This document shows, one piece after another, positions 41,390 through 51,948 of a stretch of 64,000 bases of DNA. The translations under genes and the position numbers were made by a program. Every line of letters starts with the position of its first letter. The first letter of the stretch is position 1. The notes beneath the pieces were generated by a model that saw nothing but the letters and a program-made list of their open reading frames with translations, was not told the origin of the DNA and searched no databases. The DNA is from an uncultured bacterium (GTDB taxonomy: Bacteria > Bacillota > Clostridia > Oscillospirales > Oscillospiraceae): NCBI GenBank assembly GCA_947364395.1, contig CANASS010000002.1, forward strand, positions 1-64,000. Reading direction: 5' to 3'.

Positions 41390-42495
41390 CCGTGGACCAG
41401 ATATCCCTGGACTGTTTCCGAAACTACGTCCATGGGGAAGCCCGGTTCCATCCCGGCGTCAACGTGATCGTGGGTGAAAACGCCCAGGGCAAGACCAATC
41501 TGCTGGAGGCCGTGGCCTATCTGTCCTCCGCCTCCTCTCACCGGGCCCGGTATGACCGGGAGCTGATTCGGCACGGCTCGGACCACGCCTTTCTCAAGGG
41601 CAACGTCACCAGCCGGGGGCGGTCCATGGCACTGGAAGCGGACCTGCACCGGGGAAGCCGCCGTCAGCTGCGCTCCAACGGGGTAAAGCTGAAAACGGCG
41701 GGTGAATTGTCCGGCATATTAAACACAGTGTTGTTTTGTCCCGAGGACTTGTATCTGATCCGGGAGGGGGCGGATGCCCGGCGGCGGTTTCTGGACAGCT
41801 GCATCTGCCAGCTCCGTCCCCGGTACGCCCAGGCCCTGGCGGAGTATAAGCGGCTGTACCAGCATAAAACCCGGATTCTGAAGGACTGCGGGGAGTTTCC
41901 CTCCCTGCTGGATGCTCTAGACGACTTTTCCCTGCGGATGGCCCAGTGCGGGGCGGTGATCGTCCACTACCGGGCCCACTTCGTCAAACGGCTGGTGGAG
42001 TCCGCCCCGCCTATACACGCCGACTGCTCCGGGGGACGGGACCGGCTGGGGCTGCGGTATGAGACCGTGTCCACCGTGGACGACCCGGAGGCCCCGCCCA
42101 AGGTCCTCCTGCCCCAGCTGATGGCTCACCAGGAGGCACGCCGGGAAGCGGAGATCGGGGCGAAAGCCTGTTTGTCCGGCCCTCACAAGGATGAGCTGGC
42201 GGTGGAGATCAACGGGGAGGCCGCCAAGGCCTACGCCTCCCAGGGCCAGACCAGGACGGCGGCGCTGGCACTGAAGCTGGCGGCCCGGGATATCTTCCGG
42301 CAGGAGACGGACGAGTGGCCGGTTCTGCTGCTGGACGACGTGCTCAGCGAGCTGGACCACCGGCGGCAGGAATTTGTGCTCAACCGCATCACCTCCGGGC
42401 AGGTGTTCATCACCTGCTGTGAGGAAGAAAAGCTGGCGCGTCTAAAAGAAGGAAAAGCCTTCTATGTCAGGGATGGGACTCTGTTTTCCACGTAG
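41386..42495 (+). CDS. recF: DNA replication and repair protein RecF
   Basis: SMC-like ATPase of 369 residues that helps load RecA at gaps. Walker A GENAQGKT (30-37), signature region SQGQTRTAALALKLAA and Walker B PVLLLDDVLSELD are all present. ATG overlaps the yaaA stop (ATGA). Last gene before remB. Confidence 0.97.
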   Translation: MTVDQISLDCFRNYVHGEARFHPGVNVIVGENAQGKTNLLEAVAYLSSASSHRARYDRELIRHGSDHAFLKGNVTSRGRSMALEADLHRGSRRQLRSNGVKLKTAGELSGILNTVLFCPEDLYLIREGADARRRFLDSCICQLRPRYAQALAEYKRLYQHKTRILKDCGEFPSLLDALDDFSLRMAQCGAVIVHYRAHFVKRLVESAPPIHADCSGGRDRLGLRYETVSTVDDPEAPPKVLLPQLMAHQEARREAEIGAKACLSGPHKDELAVEINGEAAKAYASQGQTRTAALALKLAARDIFRQETDEWPVLLLDDVLSELDHRRQEFVLNRITSGQVFITCCEEEKLARLKEGKAFYVRDGTLFST

Positions 42496-42541
42496 AGGAG
42501 CCCACCCAGGTCTCCGGCGCGTGGGGTTTTCGGCCGGTTTC

Positions 42542-42566
42542 TTCCTTCTGCACGGGCAGAAAGGAA
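42542..42566. repeat. Isolated hairpin related to the TTACTTTCTGC repeats
   Basis: TTCCTTCTGC and GCAGAAAGGAA form a stem with one bulged base. It resembles the end hairpin of the repeats at 47938, 49483 and 62389. It sits in the recF-remB gap (42496-42594). Confidence 0.4.
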
Positions 42567-42594
42567 CGCCCCCGGTCGGGAAGGAGGTGTGGAG

Positions 42595-42858
42595 GTGTAC
42601 CTTCACTTAGGCCAAAACGTCATGGCGCCCAGCCAGGACGTTATCGGCATCTTTGATCTGGACAACACCACCTGGTCCTTTCGGACCCGCCGCTTTCTGG
42701 AGCGGGCGGAGCAGGAGGGGCGGGTGTTTCCCGTGGGAGAGGACCTGCCCCGCTCCTTTGTGCTGACGCAGGGCGGGGGCGAAGAGGCAAAGGTCTACCT
42801 CACCCCCCTCTCTCCGGCGGCGCTGGCCGCCCGGGGGTCCCGTAATCTCCCCATATAG
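42595..42858 (+). CDS. remB: RemB-like regulator, DUF370 family
   Basis: An 87-residue DUF370 protein. In B. subtilis RemB (YaaB) lies at the same place between recF and gyrB and is linked with the matrix regulator RemA. The N-terminus YLHLGQNVMAPSQDVIGIFD matches the family; the stretch FVLTQGGGEEAKVYLTPLS closes the domain. The GTG at 42595 is preferred (initiator Met followed by YLHLG) since AAGGAGG ends directly at an earlier GTG (42589). RNA- or DNA-binding activity is not evident from sequence. Confidence 0.85.
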   Translation: MYLHLGQNVMAPSQDVIGIFDLDNTTWSFRTRRFLERAEQEGRVFPVGEDLPRSFVLTQGGGEEAKVYLTPLSPAALAARGSRNLPI

Positions 42859-42884
42859 GGCTTGTCATCAAGAAGGAGGTCGTT

Positions 42885-43310
42885 ATGGAACCGATTGAAT
42901 ACCTGTGGAAGGACAGAAAGCGCCGTCTGGGCCTGCCCCTGTCCTTTACCCGCTATTCGCTGAGCCAGGACCGGCTGTTCTGCGAGATCGGCTTTCTCAA
43001 TCTGCGGGCGGACGAGGTGCTGCTCTACCGGGTGCAGGATCTGGAGCTCACCATGACCTTGGGACAGCGGATTTTCGGGGTGGGGACGGTGTGCGTCCAC
43101 TCCTCAGACAAGAGCATGCCCCATTTGGATTTGAAAAATGTGAAGCGTCCCCGGGAGGTGAAGGAGCTGATCCACCAGAGCGTGGAGGAGGCCAAAAACC
43201 GCCGCCGCATGCGGGCCACCGAACTGCTGGGCAAGGACGGCCTCAGCCTCCACGACGAGGATGGGCTGGACTTCATCCCGGATGAGGACGGCGGGGACGA
43301 GATCGAATAA
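42885..43310 (+). CDS. PH-domain (bPH2/DUF304-like) protein
   Basis: A 141-residue soluble protein. Residues 12-105 form a bacterial pleckstrin-like domain: RLGLPLSFTRYSLSQDRLFC, then VLLYRVQDLELTMTLGQRIF, then GTVCVHSSDKSMPHLDLKNV. The C-terminus is a charged helix and an acidic tail (DEDGGDEIE). No membrane helix, unlike many DUF304 proteins. It is found between remB and gyrB with a strong AAGGAGG site and is probably co-transcribed with them. Role unknown. Confidence 0.75.
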   Translation: MEPIEYLWKDRKRRLGLPLSFTRYSLSQDRLFCEIGFLNLRADEVLLYRVQDLELTMTLGQRIFGVGTVCVHSSDKSMPHLDLKNVKRPREVKELIHQSVEEAKNRRRMRATELLGKDGLSLHDEDGLDFIPDEDGGDEIE

Positions 43311-43333
43311 ATCAGACTTAGCGGAGGAACATC

Positions 43334-45292
43334 ATGGCAGAAGAACGCAGTGAATTAAATGAATTGAACACCACCCAGACCGACCACGAGTACGGCGCGT
43401 CGGAAATTCAGGTGCTGGAGGGCCTGGAGGCCGTCCGCAAGCGCCCGGGCATGTATATCGGGTCCACATCCAGCTCCGGGTTGCATCACCTGGTGTATGA
43501 GATTGTGGACAACGCCATAGACGAGGCCCTGGCGGGCTACTGCGACCATATCACGGTGGAGATTTTGGAGGGAGACGCGATCCGGGTCACCGACAACGGC
43601 CGGGGCGTCCCGGTGGACATCCAGGCCCAGACCGGCCGTCCGGCCCTGGAGGTGGTGTATACCGTCCTCCACGCCGGGGGCAAGTTCGGCGGCGGCGGAT
43701 ATAAGGTCTCCGGCGGCCTCCACGGCGTGGGCGGCAGCGTGGTCAACGCGCTGAGCCAGTGGATGGAGGTCCGGGTTTACAAGAACGGGCAGATTTATGA
43801 GGTAAAGTTCTCCCGGGGCAATATGACCCAGGAAATGACCGTCGTTGGCTCCACCGACAAGACGGGCACCGAGGTTGTGTTCAAGCCGGACCCGGAGATG
43901 TTCGACGACACCGTATACGACTATGATACCCTCCACCGCCGGATGCGGGAACAGGCGTTCCTGAACGCGGGGGTGCGCATTTTCATTGCGGACCGCCGCC
44001 TGGGACATGAAACGGAAGAGTTCATGCACTACGAGGGGGGCATCCGGGAATTTGTCACCTTCATCAACCAGAACAAGTCTCCCCTCCACGAGCAGGTCAT
44101 CTACATGGCGGGCTCCAAGGAGGATTCCATGGCGGAAATCGCCATGCAGTACTGTGAGGACAGCTATAATGAGATCATCGTCTCCTTCGCCAACAACGTC
44201 CACACTCCGGAGGGCGGTATGCACGAGGAGGGCTTGAAACGGGCCCTGACCAACGTGCTCAACGCCTACGGCAAAAAGACGAAGATTCTGAAGGACGAGG
44301 ACAAGGTGTCCGGCGACGACTGCCGGGAGGGCCTGACCTGCGTGATCTCCGTGAAGCTGACGGAAGCCCAGTTCGAGGGCCAGACCAAGGCAAAGCTGGG
44401 CAACAGCGAAATGCGCACCCTGGTGAATAACGTGGTCAGCGATAAGCTGGAGCAGTTCCTGGAGGAGAACCCCGCCGTGGGCAAGGCCATTTTGGACAAG
44501 GCCCTGATGGCCAGCCGGGCCCGGGAGGCCGCCCGCAAGGCCAGGGAGTCCGTCCGGCGCAAGACCGCCCTGGAGTCCGGCCAGATGCCGGATAAGCTCC
44601 AGGACTGCAATGAGCGGGACCCGGCTCTGTGCGAACTGTATATCGTGGAGGGCGACTCTGCGGCGGGCTCCGCCATCGACGGCCGGGACAGCCGGTTCCA
44701 GGCCATTCTGGCCATGTGGGGCAAGATGCTCAACGTGGAGAAGGCCAGGGCGGACAAGATCTACGGCAACGATAAGCTCTATCCTCTGGTGATAGGCCTG
44801 GGCGCCGGCATAGGCGAGGAGTTCAACATTGACAAGCTGCGCTACCACAAGATTATCATCATGTCCGATGCCGACGTGGACGGCGCCCATATCCGCACCC
44901 TGCTGCTCACCTTCTTTTTCCGCTATATGCGTCCCCTGATTGAGCGGGGCTACGTCTACTCCGCCGTGCCGCCCCTGTACAAGCTGACCCGGGGCAAGAC
45001 CACCCGGGTGGCCTATGACGACATCCAGCGGGAGAAGATCGCCGAGGAGATGCGGGGCGGCAACCCCAACGTAAAGATTGACATCAGCCGGTTCAAAGGC
45101 CTGGGCGAGATGGATGCCCACGAGCTGTGGGACACCACCATGAACCCGGAGACCCGCACCCTGCGGCGGATCACCCTGGAGGACGCGGTGGCGGCGGACA
45201 ACATCTTCACCATCCTCATGGGGGAGAAGGTGGAGCCCCGGAAGGAATGGATTGAGGAGAACGCCAAGTACGCCTTGAACTTGGATTATTGA
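43334..45292 (+). CDS. gyrB: DNA gyrase subunit B
   Basis: ATPase subunit of gyrase, 652 residues. GHKL ATPase motifs EIVDNAIDEALAG and DNGRGVPVD with GGLHGVGGSVVNALS, transducer Lys region, and TOPRIM motifs EGDSAAGSA and MSDADVDGAHIRTLLLTFF. C-terminal GLGEMDAHELWDTTMNP is intact. No large insertion. The GGAGG-preceded ATG lies 23 bases after the PH-domain gene. Confidence 0.98.
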   Translation: MAEERSELNELNTTQTDHEYGASEIQVLEGLEAVRKRPGMYIGSTSSSGLHHLVYEIVDNAIDEALAGYCDHITVEILEGDAIRVTDNGRGVPVDIQAQTGRPALEVVYTVLHAGGKFGGGGYKVSGGLHGVGGSVVNALSQWMEVRVYKNGQIYEVKFSRGNMTQEMTVVGSTDKTGTEVVFKPDPEMFDDTVYDYDTLHRRMREQAFLNAGVRIFIADRRLGHETEEFMHYEGGIREFVTFINQNKSPLHEQVIYMAGSKEDSMAEIAMQYCEDSYNEIIVSFANNVHTPEGGMHEEGLKRALTNVLNAYGKKTKILKDEDKVSGDDCREGLTCVISVKLTEAQFEGQTKAKLGNSEMRTLVNNVVSDKLEQFLEENPAVGKAILDKALMASRAREAARKARESVRRKTALESGQMPDKLQDCNERDPALCELYIVEGDSAAGSAIDGRDSRFQAILAMWGKMLNVEKARADKIYGNDKLYPLVIGLGAGIGEEFNIDKLRYHKIIIMSDADVDGAHIRTLLLTFFFRYMRPLIERGYVYSAVPPLYKLTRGKTTRVAYDDIQREKIAEEMRGGNPNVKIDISRFKGLGEMDAHELWDTTMNPETRTLRRITLEDAVAADNIFTILMGEKVEPRKEWIEENAKYALNLDY

Positions 45293-45305
45293 TACAAATT
45301 TGCGC

Positions 45306-45384
45306 GTAGGGCGCGGCCACTGGGCGCGCCGCGTGTTTGTACGGCATATAACATCATTCGGCGTGTCGGGTCGTCACGCCCTAC
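45306..45384. repeat. Short palindromic repeat GTAGGGC...GCCCTAC (copy 2)
   Basis: GTAGGGCGCGG at 45306 and GGGTCGTCACGCCCTAC ending 45384. It shares ends and the GGGTCGTCnCGCCCTAC block with the copy before yggS. It separates gyrB from gyrA. Confidence 0.6.
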
Positions 45385-45422
45385 AGCAGAAGCAAATTTA
45401 AACAGCGAGAAGTGAGGTCTTT

Positions 45423-47930
<2,508 letters not shown>

Positions 47931-47937
47931 TGGGGGT

Positions 47938-48075
47938 GTTACTTTCTGCTCGTGCAGAAAGTAACCAAAGACACGCTTAAGGGAGAAAATCCGGTTCGGC
48001 TTCGAGCGCCAAGGGCGCGCTCTCGCTCACAGGATTTTCCCCCTTAAGAATCCCCGTTTTACGGGGGCCGTCTCA
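47938..48075. repeat. TTACTTTCTGC-hairpin repeat, copy R1
   Basis: Begins with GTTACTTTCTGC-TCGT-GCAGAAAGTAAC (47938-47964), then CAAAGACACGCTTAAGGG with GAAAATCC, a variable GC hairpin, and AGGATTTTCCCCCTTAAG plus AATCCCCGTTTTACGGGG. The inverted TTAAGGG/CCCTTAA arms define a second, larger hairpin. The remaining 48076-48308 stretch shows only a GC-rich gap and the hairpin at 48218. Confidence 0.75.
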
Positions 48076-48217
48076 AGGGCGCGGGCGGTTAAATCCGGCT
48101 TGCGGGGCTGACGAATTGGGCTCACTTCGATTTCCGGCCCACACCGGGCCTGCTTGGGCAATGGAACCAGAGTGGCCAGGTCTCCTGAGAGCGCCTCCGG
48201 GTCAAAGCGTTAAGAAC

Positions 48218-48244
48218 CGCGGACAGGTTTACTGCCTGTCCGCG
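48218..48244. repeat. Perfect 10-bp hairpin upstream of rnhA
   Basis: CGCGGACAGG and CCTGTCCGCG separated by TTTACTG. There is no T run. It may be a leader structure for rnhA or the end of the R1 repeat. Confidence 0.5.
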
Positions 48245-48308
48245 TCATGTGTCCTTGACGCTGGAAAAGTCCGTGGCTGACACGGAAAACAGGAAAAGGA
48301 ATCAAACT

Positions 48309-48746
48309 ATGAAAGCTGTGACGCTATACACTGATGGCGCCTGCTCCGGCAACCCCGGCCCCGGAGGCTGGGGAGCTATCCTGATGTTCGGAGAGCACAA
48401 AAAAGAGCTCAGCGGCGGAGATGCCAAAACCACCAACAACCGTATGGAGCTCACCGCCGTCATCCGTGGGTTGGAGGCCCTGAAAGAACCCTGCCTGGTG
48501 GACCTCTATTCTGACTCCAAATACGTCATCGACGCCTTGGAAAAAGGCTGGGCCAAGGGCTGGCGGGCCCGGGGCTGGGTGAAGGCCGATAAAAAGCCCG
48601 CCCTCAACCCCGATCTTTGGGAACGCCTGCTGGAGCTGTGCGAAACCCACACCGTCAAGCTCCACTGGGTAAAGGGCCACGCCAACAACCCCTACAACAA
48701 CCGCTGTGATGAATTGGCGGTGGGGGAGTGGCAAAAATTGAAATAA
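48309..48746 (+). CDS. rnhA: Ribonuclease HI
   Basis: Degrades RNA in RNA-DNA hybrids. The 145-residue protein is of the classic type with DEDD catalytic residues: Asp9 (LYTDGACSGNPGPGGW), Glu in NNRMELTAVI, Asp in LYSDSKYVID and Asp in NNRCDELA. It includes the basic protrusion KGWAKGWRARGWVKADKK. The start at 48309 is set by AAAAGGA; a longer frame to 48249 has no site. Confidence 0.96.
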   Translation: MKAVTLYTDGACSGNPGPGGWGAILMFGEHKKELSGGDAKTTNNRMELTAVIRGLEALKEPCLVDLYSDSKYVIDALEKGWAKGWRARGWVKADKKPALNPDLWERLLELCETHTVKLHWVKGHANNPYNNRCDELAVGEWQKLK

Positions 48747-48750
48747 AAAA

Positions 48751-48775
48751 CGCCGGGTCCCCCCGGCGCTTTTTA
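48751..48775 (+). terminator. Terminator after rnhA
   Basis: CGCCGGG and CCCGGCG form a GC stem, followed by CTTTTTATT. It also overlaps the end of the convergent RHH gene. Confidence 0.85.
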
Positions 48776-48937
48776 TTGTTGTGTTTTGTCCAGCTCTGAT
48801 AGATATTTTCGCAAAACAAGATTGATATAGCTTGATACGCCACGATCATCAATTTCTGCCAATTCCTTGATCCTTTTATAAATCGGCTCATCAATCGTAA
48901 TGCTGATTTGAGTCTTTAATGGTTTTTGCTTCATCAT
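48773..48937 (-). CDS. Ribbon-helix-helix DNA-binding protein
   Basis: A 54-residue protein: MMKQKPLKTQISITIDEPIY, then KRIKELAEIDDRGVSSYINL, then VLRKYLSELDKTQQ. The beta strand TQISITIDEP and the two following helices are a CopG/Arc-type RHH fold, as in antitoxins and plasmid regulators. Start at tandem ATG codons behind AGGTGA. Very AT-rich compared with its neighbours. It diverges from a 55-residue gene at 49023. The pair looks like an acquired regulatory or toxin-antitoxin-like module, but no toxin family is recognised. Confidence 0.8.
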   Translation of the reverse strand: MMKQKPLKTQISITIDEPIYKRIKELAEIDDRGVSSYINLVLRKYLSELDKTQQ

Positions 48938-48977
48938 AATCACCTGCTTATGTTATACCATTTGTTGCGATAATATA

Positions 48978-49006
48978 TTGACAAATGATTGTAAATGATA
49001 TATTCT
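48978..49006 (+). promoter_or_regulatory. Promoter with direct repeats in the RHH module
   Basis: TTGACA (48978-48983), 17-base spacer, TATTCT (49001-49006), facing the 55-residue gene. The spacer contains tandem AAATGAT motifs (AAATGATTGTAAATGAT), suitable RHH half-sites. Confidence 0.8.
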
Positions 49007-49022
49007 AGTATAGGGTGATATT

Positions 49023-49190
49023 ATGAATGAGATTGAATTTGACCAGGCGCTGTCCGATTTTTTAGACGATAATAAGTGTGAAAACGTGAGCGAATTTGTT
49101 TTTGATCTGGTCCGGGGGGCTTTCACGGCGGGATGGAAGGCGGCGCTGGGATCGGACATCGGAAAGATAATGAAGATCGAGAAGCGGTAA
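49023..49190 (+). CDS. Small acidic protein of the RHH module, 55 residues
   Basis: MNEIEFDQALSDFLDDNKCE, then NVSEFVFDLVRGAFTAGWKA, ending MKIEKR. The first half is acidic and helical; the second half has FVFDLVRGAFTAGWKAAL, a pattern also seen, loosely, at the end of the 80-residue protein at 51693 (YFQAGVKAGLTLARELL). It has a promoter 17 bases upstream and GGTGAT as a weak ribosome site. Its stop directly abuts repeat R2. No known function. Confidence 0.65.
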   Translation: MNEIEFDQALSDFLDDNKCENVSEFVFDLVRGAFTAGWKAALGSDIGKIMKIEKR

Positions 49191-49483
49191 GGACAAGGGC
49201 GGCAATTGCCCCGGCGCAGACGGTGCGGCACTGAGGCGCGGGTGGTGGACACGGGCTGGTCTCAGTGTTGAGACACGGGCGGCAGCACTAATAAGGGTGA
49301 CACCAGTGGAAAGTTCTGTGCGCCGGAAAGAAACCGAGTGATATCCGTATAGGGCTCCCCCGTAAAACGGGGATTCTTAAGGGGGAAAATTCCTGCGACT
49401 GCGGCCCGCCCTGTGGCCGCAAGGAGCCGGATTTTCCCCCTTAAGTGTGTCTTTGGTTACTTTCTGCACAAGCAGAAAGTAAC
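49191..49483. repeat. TTACTTTCTGC-hairpin repeat, copy R2 (inverted relative to R1)
   Basis: The right end is the hairpin GTTACTTTCTGC-ACAA-GCAGAAAGTAAC (49456-49483). The TTAAGGGGGAAAA and TTTTCCCCCTTAA arms follow inward (49377-49445). The left part (GAGGCGCGGGTGGTGGACAC, GGCGGCAGCAC) matches copy R3 at 62145-62195. No gene inside. Confidence 0.75.
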
Positions 49484-49520
49484 GCCCCGCAGGGCCTGCC
49501 TGCGAAGGGAAGGGTAAAAA

Positions 49521-49556
49521 GGAAGCCCCCCGCCGGGTCCGGCGGAGGGCCTTTTT
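49521..49556. terminator. Terminator for aspS
   Basis: GCCCCCCGCCGG (49525-49536) pairs with CCGGCGGAGGGC (49539-49550), with T runs on both strands. Confidence 0.8.
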
Positions 49557-49557
49557 G

Positions 49558-51336
49558 TCATTCTTCCTCTTTTTTGGTGCAGACGATGTTCAGTTCATCC
49601 AACTGCTTTTGTTCCACAAAAGAGGGAGCGCCCATCATCAGGTCCTGGGCGTTTTTGTTCATGGGGAAGGGGATGATCTCCCGGATGGAGTCCTCTCCAG
49701 CCAACAGCATCACCATGCGGTCCACGCCGGGGGCAATGCCCGCGTGGGGGGGCGCGCCATAGGTGAAGGCGTTGTACATGGCGGGGAATTTGGCTTTCAC
49801 GTCCTCCTCTCCCAGCCGCACCAGCTGGAAAGCCTCAATCATGATCTCAGGGTCGTGGTTCCGCACCGCCCCGGAGGACAGCTCCACGCCGTTGCATACC
49901 AGGTCGTATTGGAAAGCGGTGATGGTCAGGGGGTCTGCCTGGCCCGCCGCCGCCTTTTTCAGGACCTCCAGCCCGCCGTTGGGCATAGAGAAGGGGTTGT
50001 GGCAGAACTCCAATTGGCCGGATTCCTCCCCGATTTCGTACATGGGGAAGTCCACAATCCAGCAGAACTCGTAGCGCTGGGCGTCCATGTGGGCGGGGCA
50101 GAAGGCCCCCAGCTTGTTTCTCAGCACGCCCGCCGTCTTTTGGGCGGACAGCAGTTTGCCCGCCGTCAGGCCCACGAAGCAGCCGGGGGTGAGGTCCAGA
50201 GCCTCCACCACCTGATCCTTGATGGGCTGAATAAATTTGGCAATGCCGCCTACGATTTCCTTATTCTCGTCGTAACGGAACCAGTAGGCCTTTTCTCCGG
50301 CCTGGACCTCCACGTCTGCACACAGCTTGTCGATCTGCTTCCGGGTGCCGGAGAAGTCCGTTACCACAATGGCCTTGACGGTGTTGCCCTCAAAGGGCCC
50401 AAAGCCGCAGTTTGACAGCAGGGCGGTGGCGTCGGTGAGGGTCAGGTCAATGCGCAGGTCCGGCTTGTCGGAGCCGTACTTGTCCATGGCTTCCAGGTAG
50501 GGGATGCGGAGGAAGGGAGCTTCGGAGGCCGTATCATATTTGCCGTACTTGGCGAAGATGGGGGGAAGCACCCGCTCCAGCACGGCGAACACGTCGTCCT
50601 GACCGGCAAAGGCCATCTCCATGTCCAGCTGGTAGAACTCGCCGGGGGAGCGGTCTCCCCGGGCGTCCTCGTCCCGGAAGCAGGGGGCGATCTGGAAGTA
50701 GCGGTCAAAGCCGGAGGCCATCAGCAGCTGCTTGAACTGCTGGGGAGCCTGGGGCAGGGCGTAGAACTTGCCGGGGTGCTTCCGGCTGGGCACCAGATAG
50801 TCCCGGGCCCCCTCGGGGGAAGAGGCGGTGAGGATGGGGGTGGTGATCTCCAAAAAGCCCTCGGCCAGCATGGCGGCGCGGAGGGCGGCCACCACATTGC
50901 ACCGCAGGATAATGTTGTTTTTTACCTCGGGGTTGCGCAGGTCCAGGTAGCGGTACTTGAGCCGCTGGGTTTCGTCCGCCTCCCGGGAGCGGTTGATCTG
51001 GAAGGGCAGCTCATTGTGGCGGCAACGGCCCAGCACCTCGATCTTGGAGGGTACCACCTCAATGCCGCCGGTGGGCAGCTTGGGGTTTTTGCTATCCCGC
51101 TCCCGGACCACGCCCTCCACCGAAATGGTGGACTCCTTGTTCAGCCCCTTGACGGCCGCCATCATCTCCTCGGTCTCAATGACTACCTGGGTGGTACCGT
51201 AGAAGTCCCGGAGGACCACGAAGGCCAGATTCTGGCCCACTTCCCGGACGTTTTCCATCCAGCCTGCTAATTTGACCTGCTGGCCTACGTGCTCCATACG
51301 CAGGTCGTTACAGGTGTGAGTGCGTGATTGAACCAT
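49558..51336 (-). CDS. aspS: Aspartyl-tRNA synthetase
   Basis: Class II synthetase of 592 residues, bacterial type. OB-fold anticodon domain at the N-terminus (VKLAGWMENVREVGQNLAFV), motif 2 region (QIAPCFRDEDARGDRSPGEF), a GAD insertion domain (about 285-420), and motif 3 (GIAPGVDRMVMLLAGEDSIR). Whether it is discriminating or also charges tRNA-Asn cannot be judged safely here. The ATG at 51336 is preferred over an upstream TTG for its GGAG spacing. It lies 613 bases after hisS, with an XRE module inserted between two genes that are often adjacent. Confidence 0.97.
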   Translation of the reverse strand: MVQSRTHTCNDLRMEHVGQQVKLAGWMENVREVGQNLAFVVLRDFYGTTQVVIETEEMMAAVKGLNKESTISVEGVVRERDSKNPKLPTGGIEVVPSKIEVLGRCRHNELPFQINRSREADETQRLKYRYLDLRNPEVKNNIILRCNVVAALRAAMLAEGFLEITTPILTASSPEGARDYLVPSRKHPGKFYALPQAPQQFKQLLMASGFDRYFQIAPCFRDEDARGDRSPGEFYQLDMEMAFAGQDDVFAVLERVLPPIFAKYGKYDTASEAPFLRIPYLEAMDKYGSDKPDLRIDLTLTDATALLSNCGFGPFEGNTVKAIVVTDFSGTRKQIDKLCADVEVQAGEKAYWFRYDENKEIVGGIAKFIQPIKDQVVEALDLTPGCFVGLTAGKLLSAQKTAGVLRNKLGAFCPAHMDAQRYEFCWIVDFPMYEIGEESGQLEFCHNPFSMPNGGLEVLKKAAAGQADPLTITAFQYDLVCNGVELSSGAVRNHDPEIMIEAFQLVRLGEEDVKAKFPAMYNAFTYGAPPHAGIAPGVDRMVMLLAGEDSIREIIPFPMNKNAQDLMMGAPSFVEQKQLDELNIVCTKKEEE

Positions 51337-51397
51337 GTTAATCAACTCCAGTTTGTATTATTGCTGCTATATATTGCTATTTGTACTGAAATAACGG

Positions 51398-51613
51398 TTA
51401 TGGCAGAGTTTCTTTTGATGTGGATCGCCCAGCTAAATAATCAAGTGAGACTTGAAAACAATCCGCCAATTTTATCAGATTGTCATAGCCGGGCTTTTGT
51501 TCTCCTTTTTCAAAACGCTGATATTGACGCAAGGTGGTTTGAATGACATCGGCTACCTGTTGTTGTGTCATGCCGGATTCTTTGCGGAGCAGGTAAAGTC
51601 GTTCTGTGAGCAA
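51398..51613 (-). CDS. XRE-family regulator between hisS and aspS
   Basis: A 71-residue HTH_3 protein: MLTERLYLLRKESGMTQQQV, then ADVIQTTLRQYQRFEKGEQK, ending FQVSLDYLAGRSTSKETLP. The start codon is TTG. It is divergent from the small gene at 51693, with an operator-like repeat between. AT-rich relative to the flanking synthetase genes, so probably acquired as a unit. Confidence 0.85.
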   Translation of the reverse strand: MLTERLYLLRKESGMTQQQVADVIQTTLRQYQRFEKGEQKPGYDNLIKLADCFQVSLDYLAGRSTSKETLP

Positions 51614-51630
51614 AATGATTCATTCCCCTC

Positions 51631-51676
51631 TTGACATGACCGATCAGACATACTATAATATGACTGATAAGACGTA
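51631..51676 (+). promoter_or_regulatory. Promoter and 17-bp direct repeats of the XRE module
   Basis: TTGACA (51631-51636), 17-base spacer, TATAAT (51654-51659). Two direct repeats of the form ATGACyGATmAGACrTA (51635-51651 and 51660-51676) overlap the promoter with a 25-base period, a likely operator. Confidence 0.85.
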
Positions 51677-51692
51677 TATTGGAGGTATTGTA

Positions 51693-51935
51693 ATGTTGGA
51701 AATCATCACGTTATTATTTGACGAGTATACAAAGAATTTGTCCGCAAGTCAAGCGGAAGCAACGCCGAAGGATGGAGAAGTATATTATCAACAATTGCGG
51801 AAACTTATTGGAGATGATGCCGCGTTGAACATATGGGACGCTGCTGTTGCGGAAGGGGCTGCAATGCAGGAAGTTTATTTTCAGGCGGGAGTAAAAGCTG
51901 GGTTGACTCTGGCGCGTGAATTGCTTTCCTTGTAG
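51693..51935 (+). CDS. Small acidic helical protein of the XRE module, 80 residues
   Basis: Starts MLEIITLLFDEYTKNLSASQ behind GGAGGTATTGTA and ends YFQAGVKAGLTLARELLSL. Predicted all-helical and acidic, with no membrane segment or catalytic motif. It resembles small hypothetical proteins (DUF6809-like, weak memory-based link) that accompany XRE genes in Firmicutes mobile DNA. Expressed from a near-consensus promoter that the divergent XRE protein probably controls. Convergent with hisS, 13 bases apart. Confidence 0.65.
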   Translation: MLEIITLLFDEYTKNLSASQAEATPKDGEVYYQQLRKLIGDDAALNIWDAAVAEGAAMQEVYFQAGVKAGLTLARELLSL

Positions 51936-51948
51936 GAATGGGGATAGA

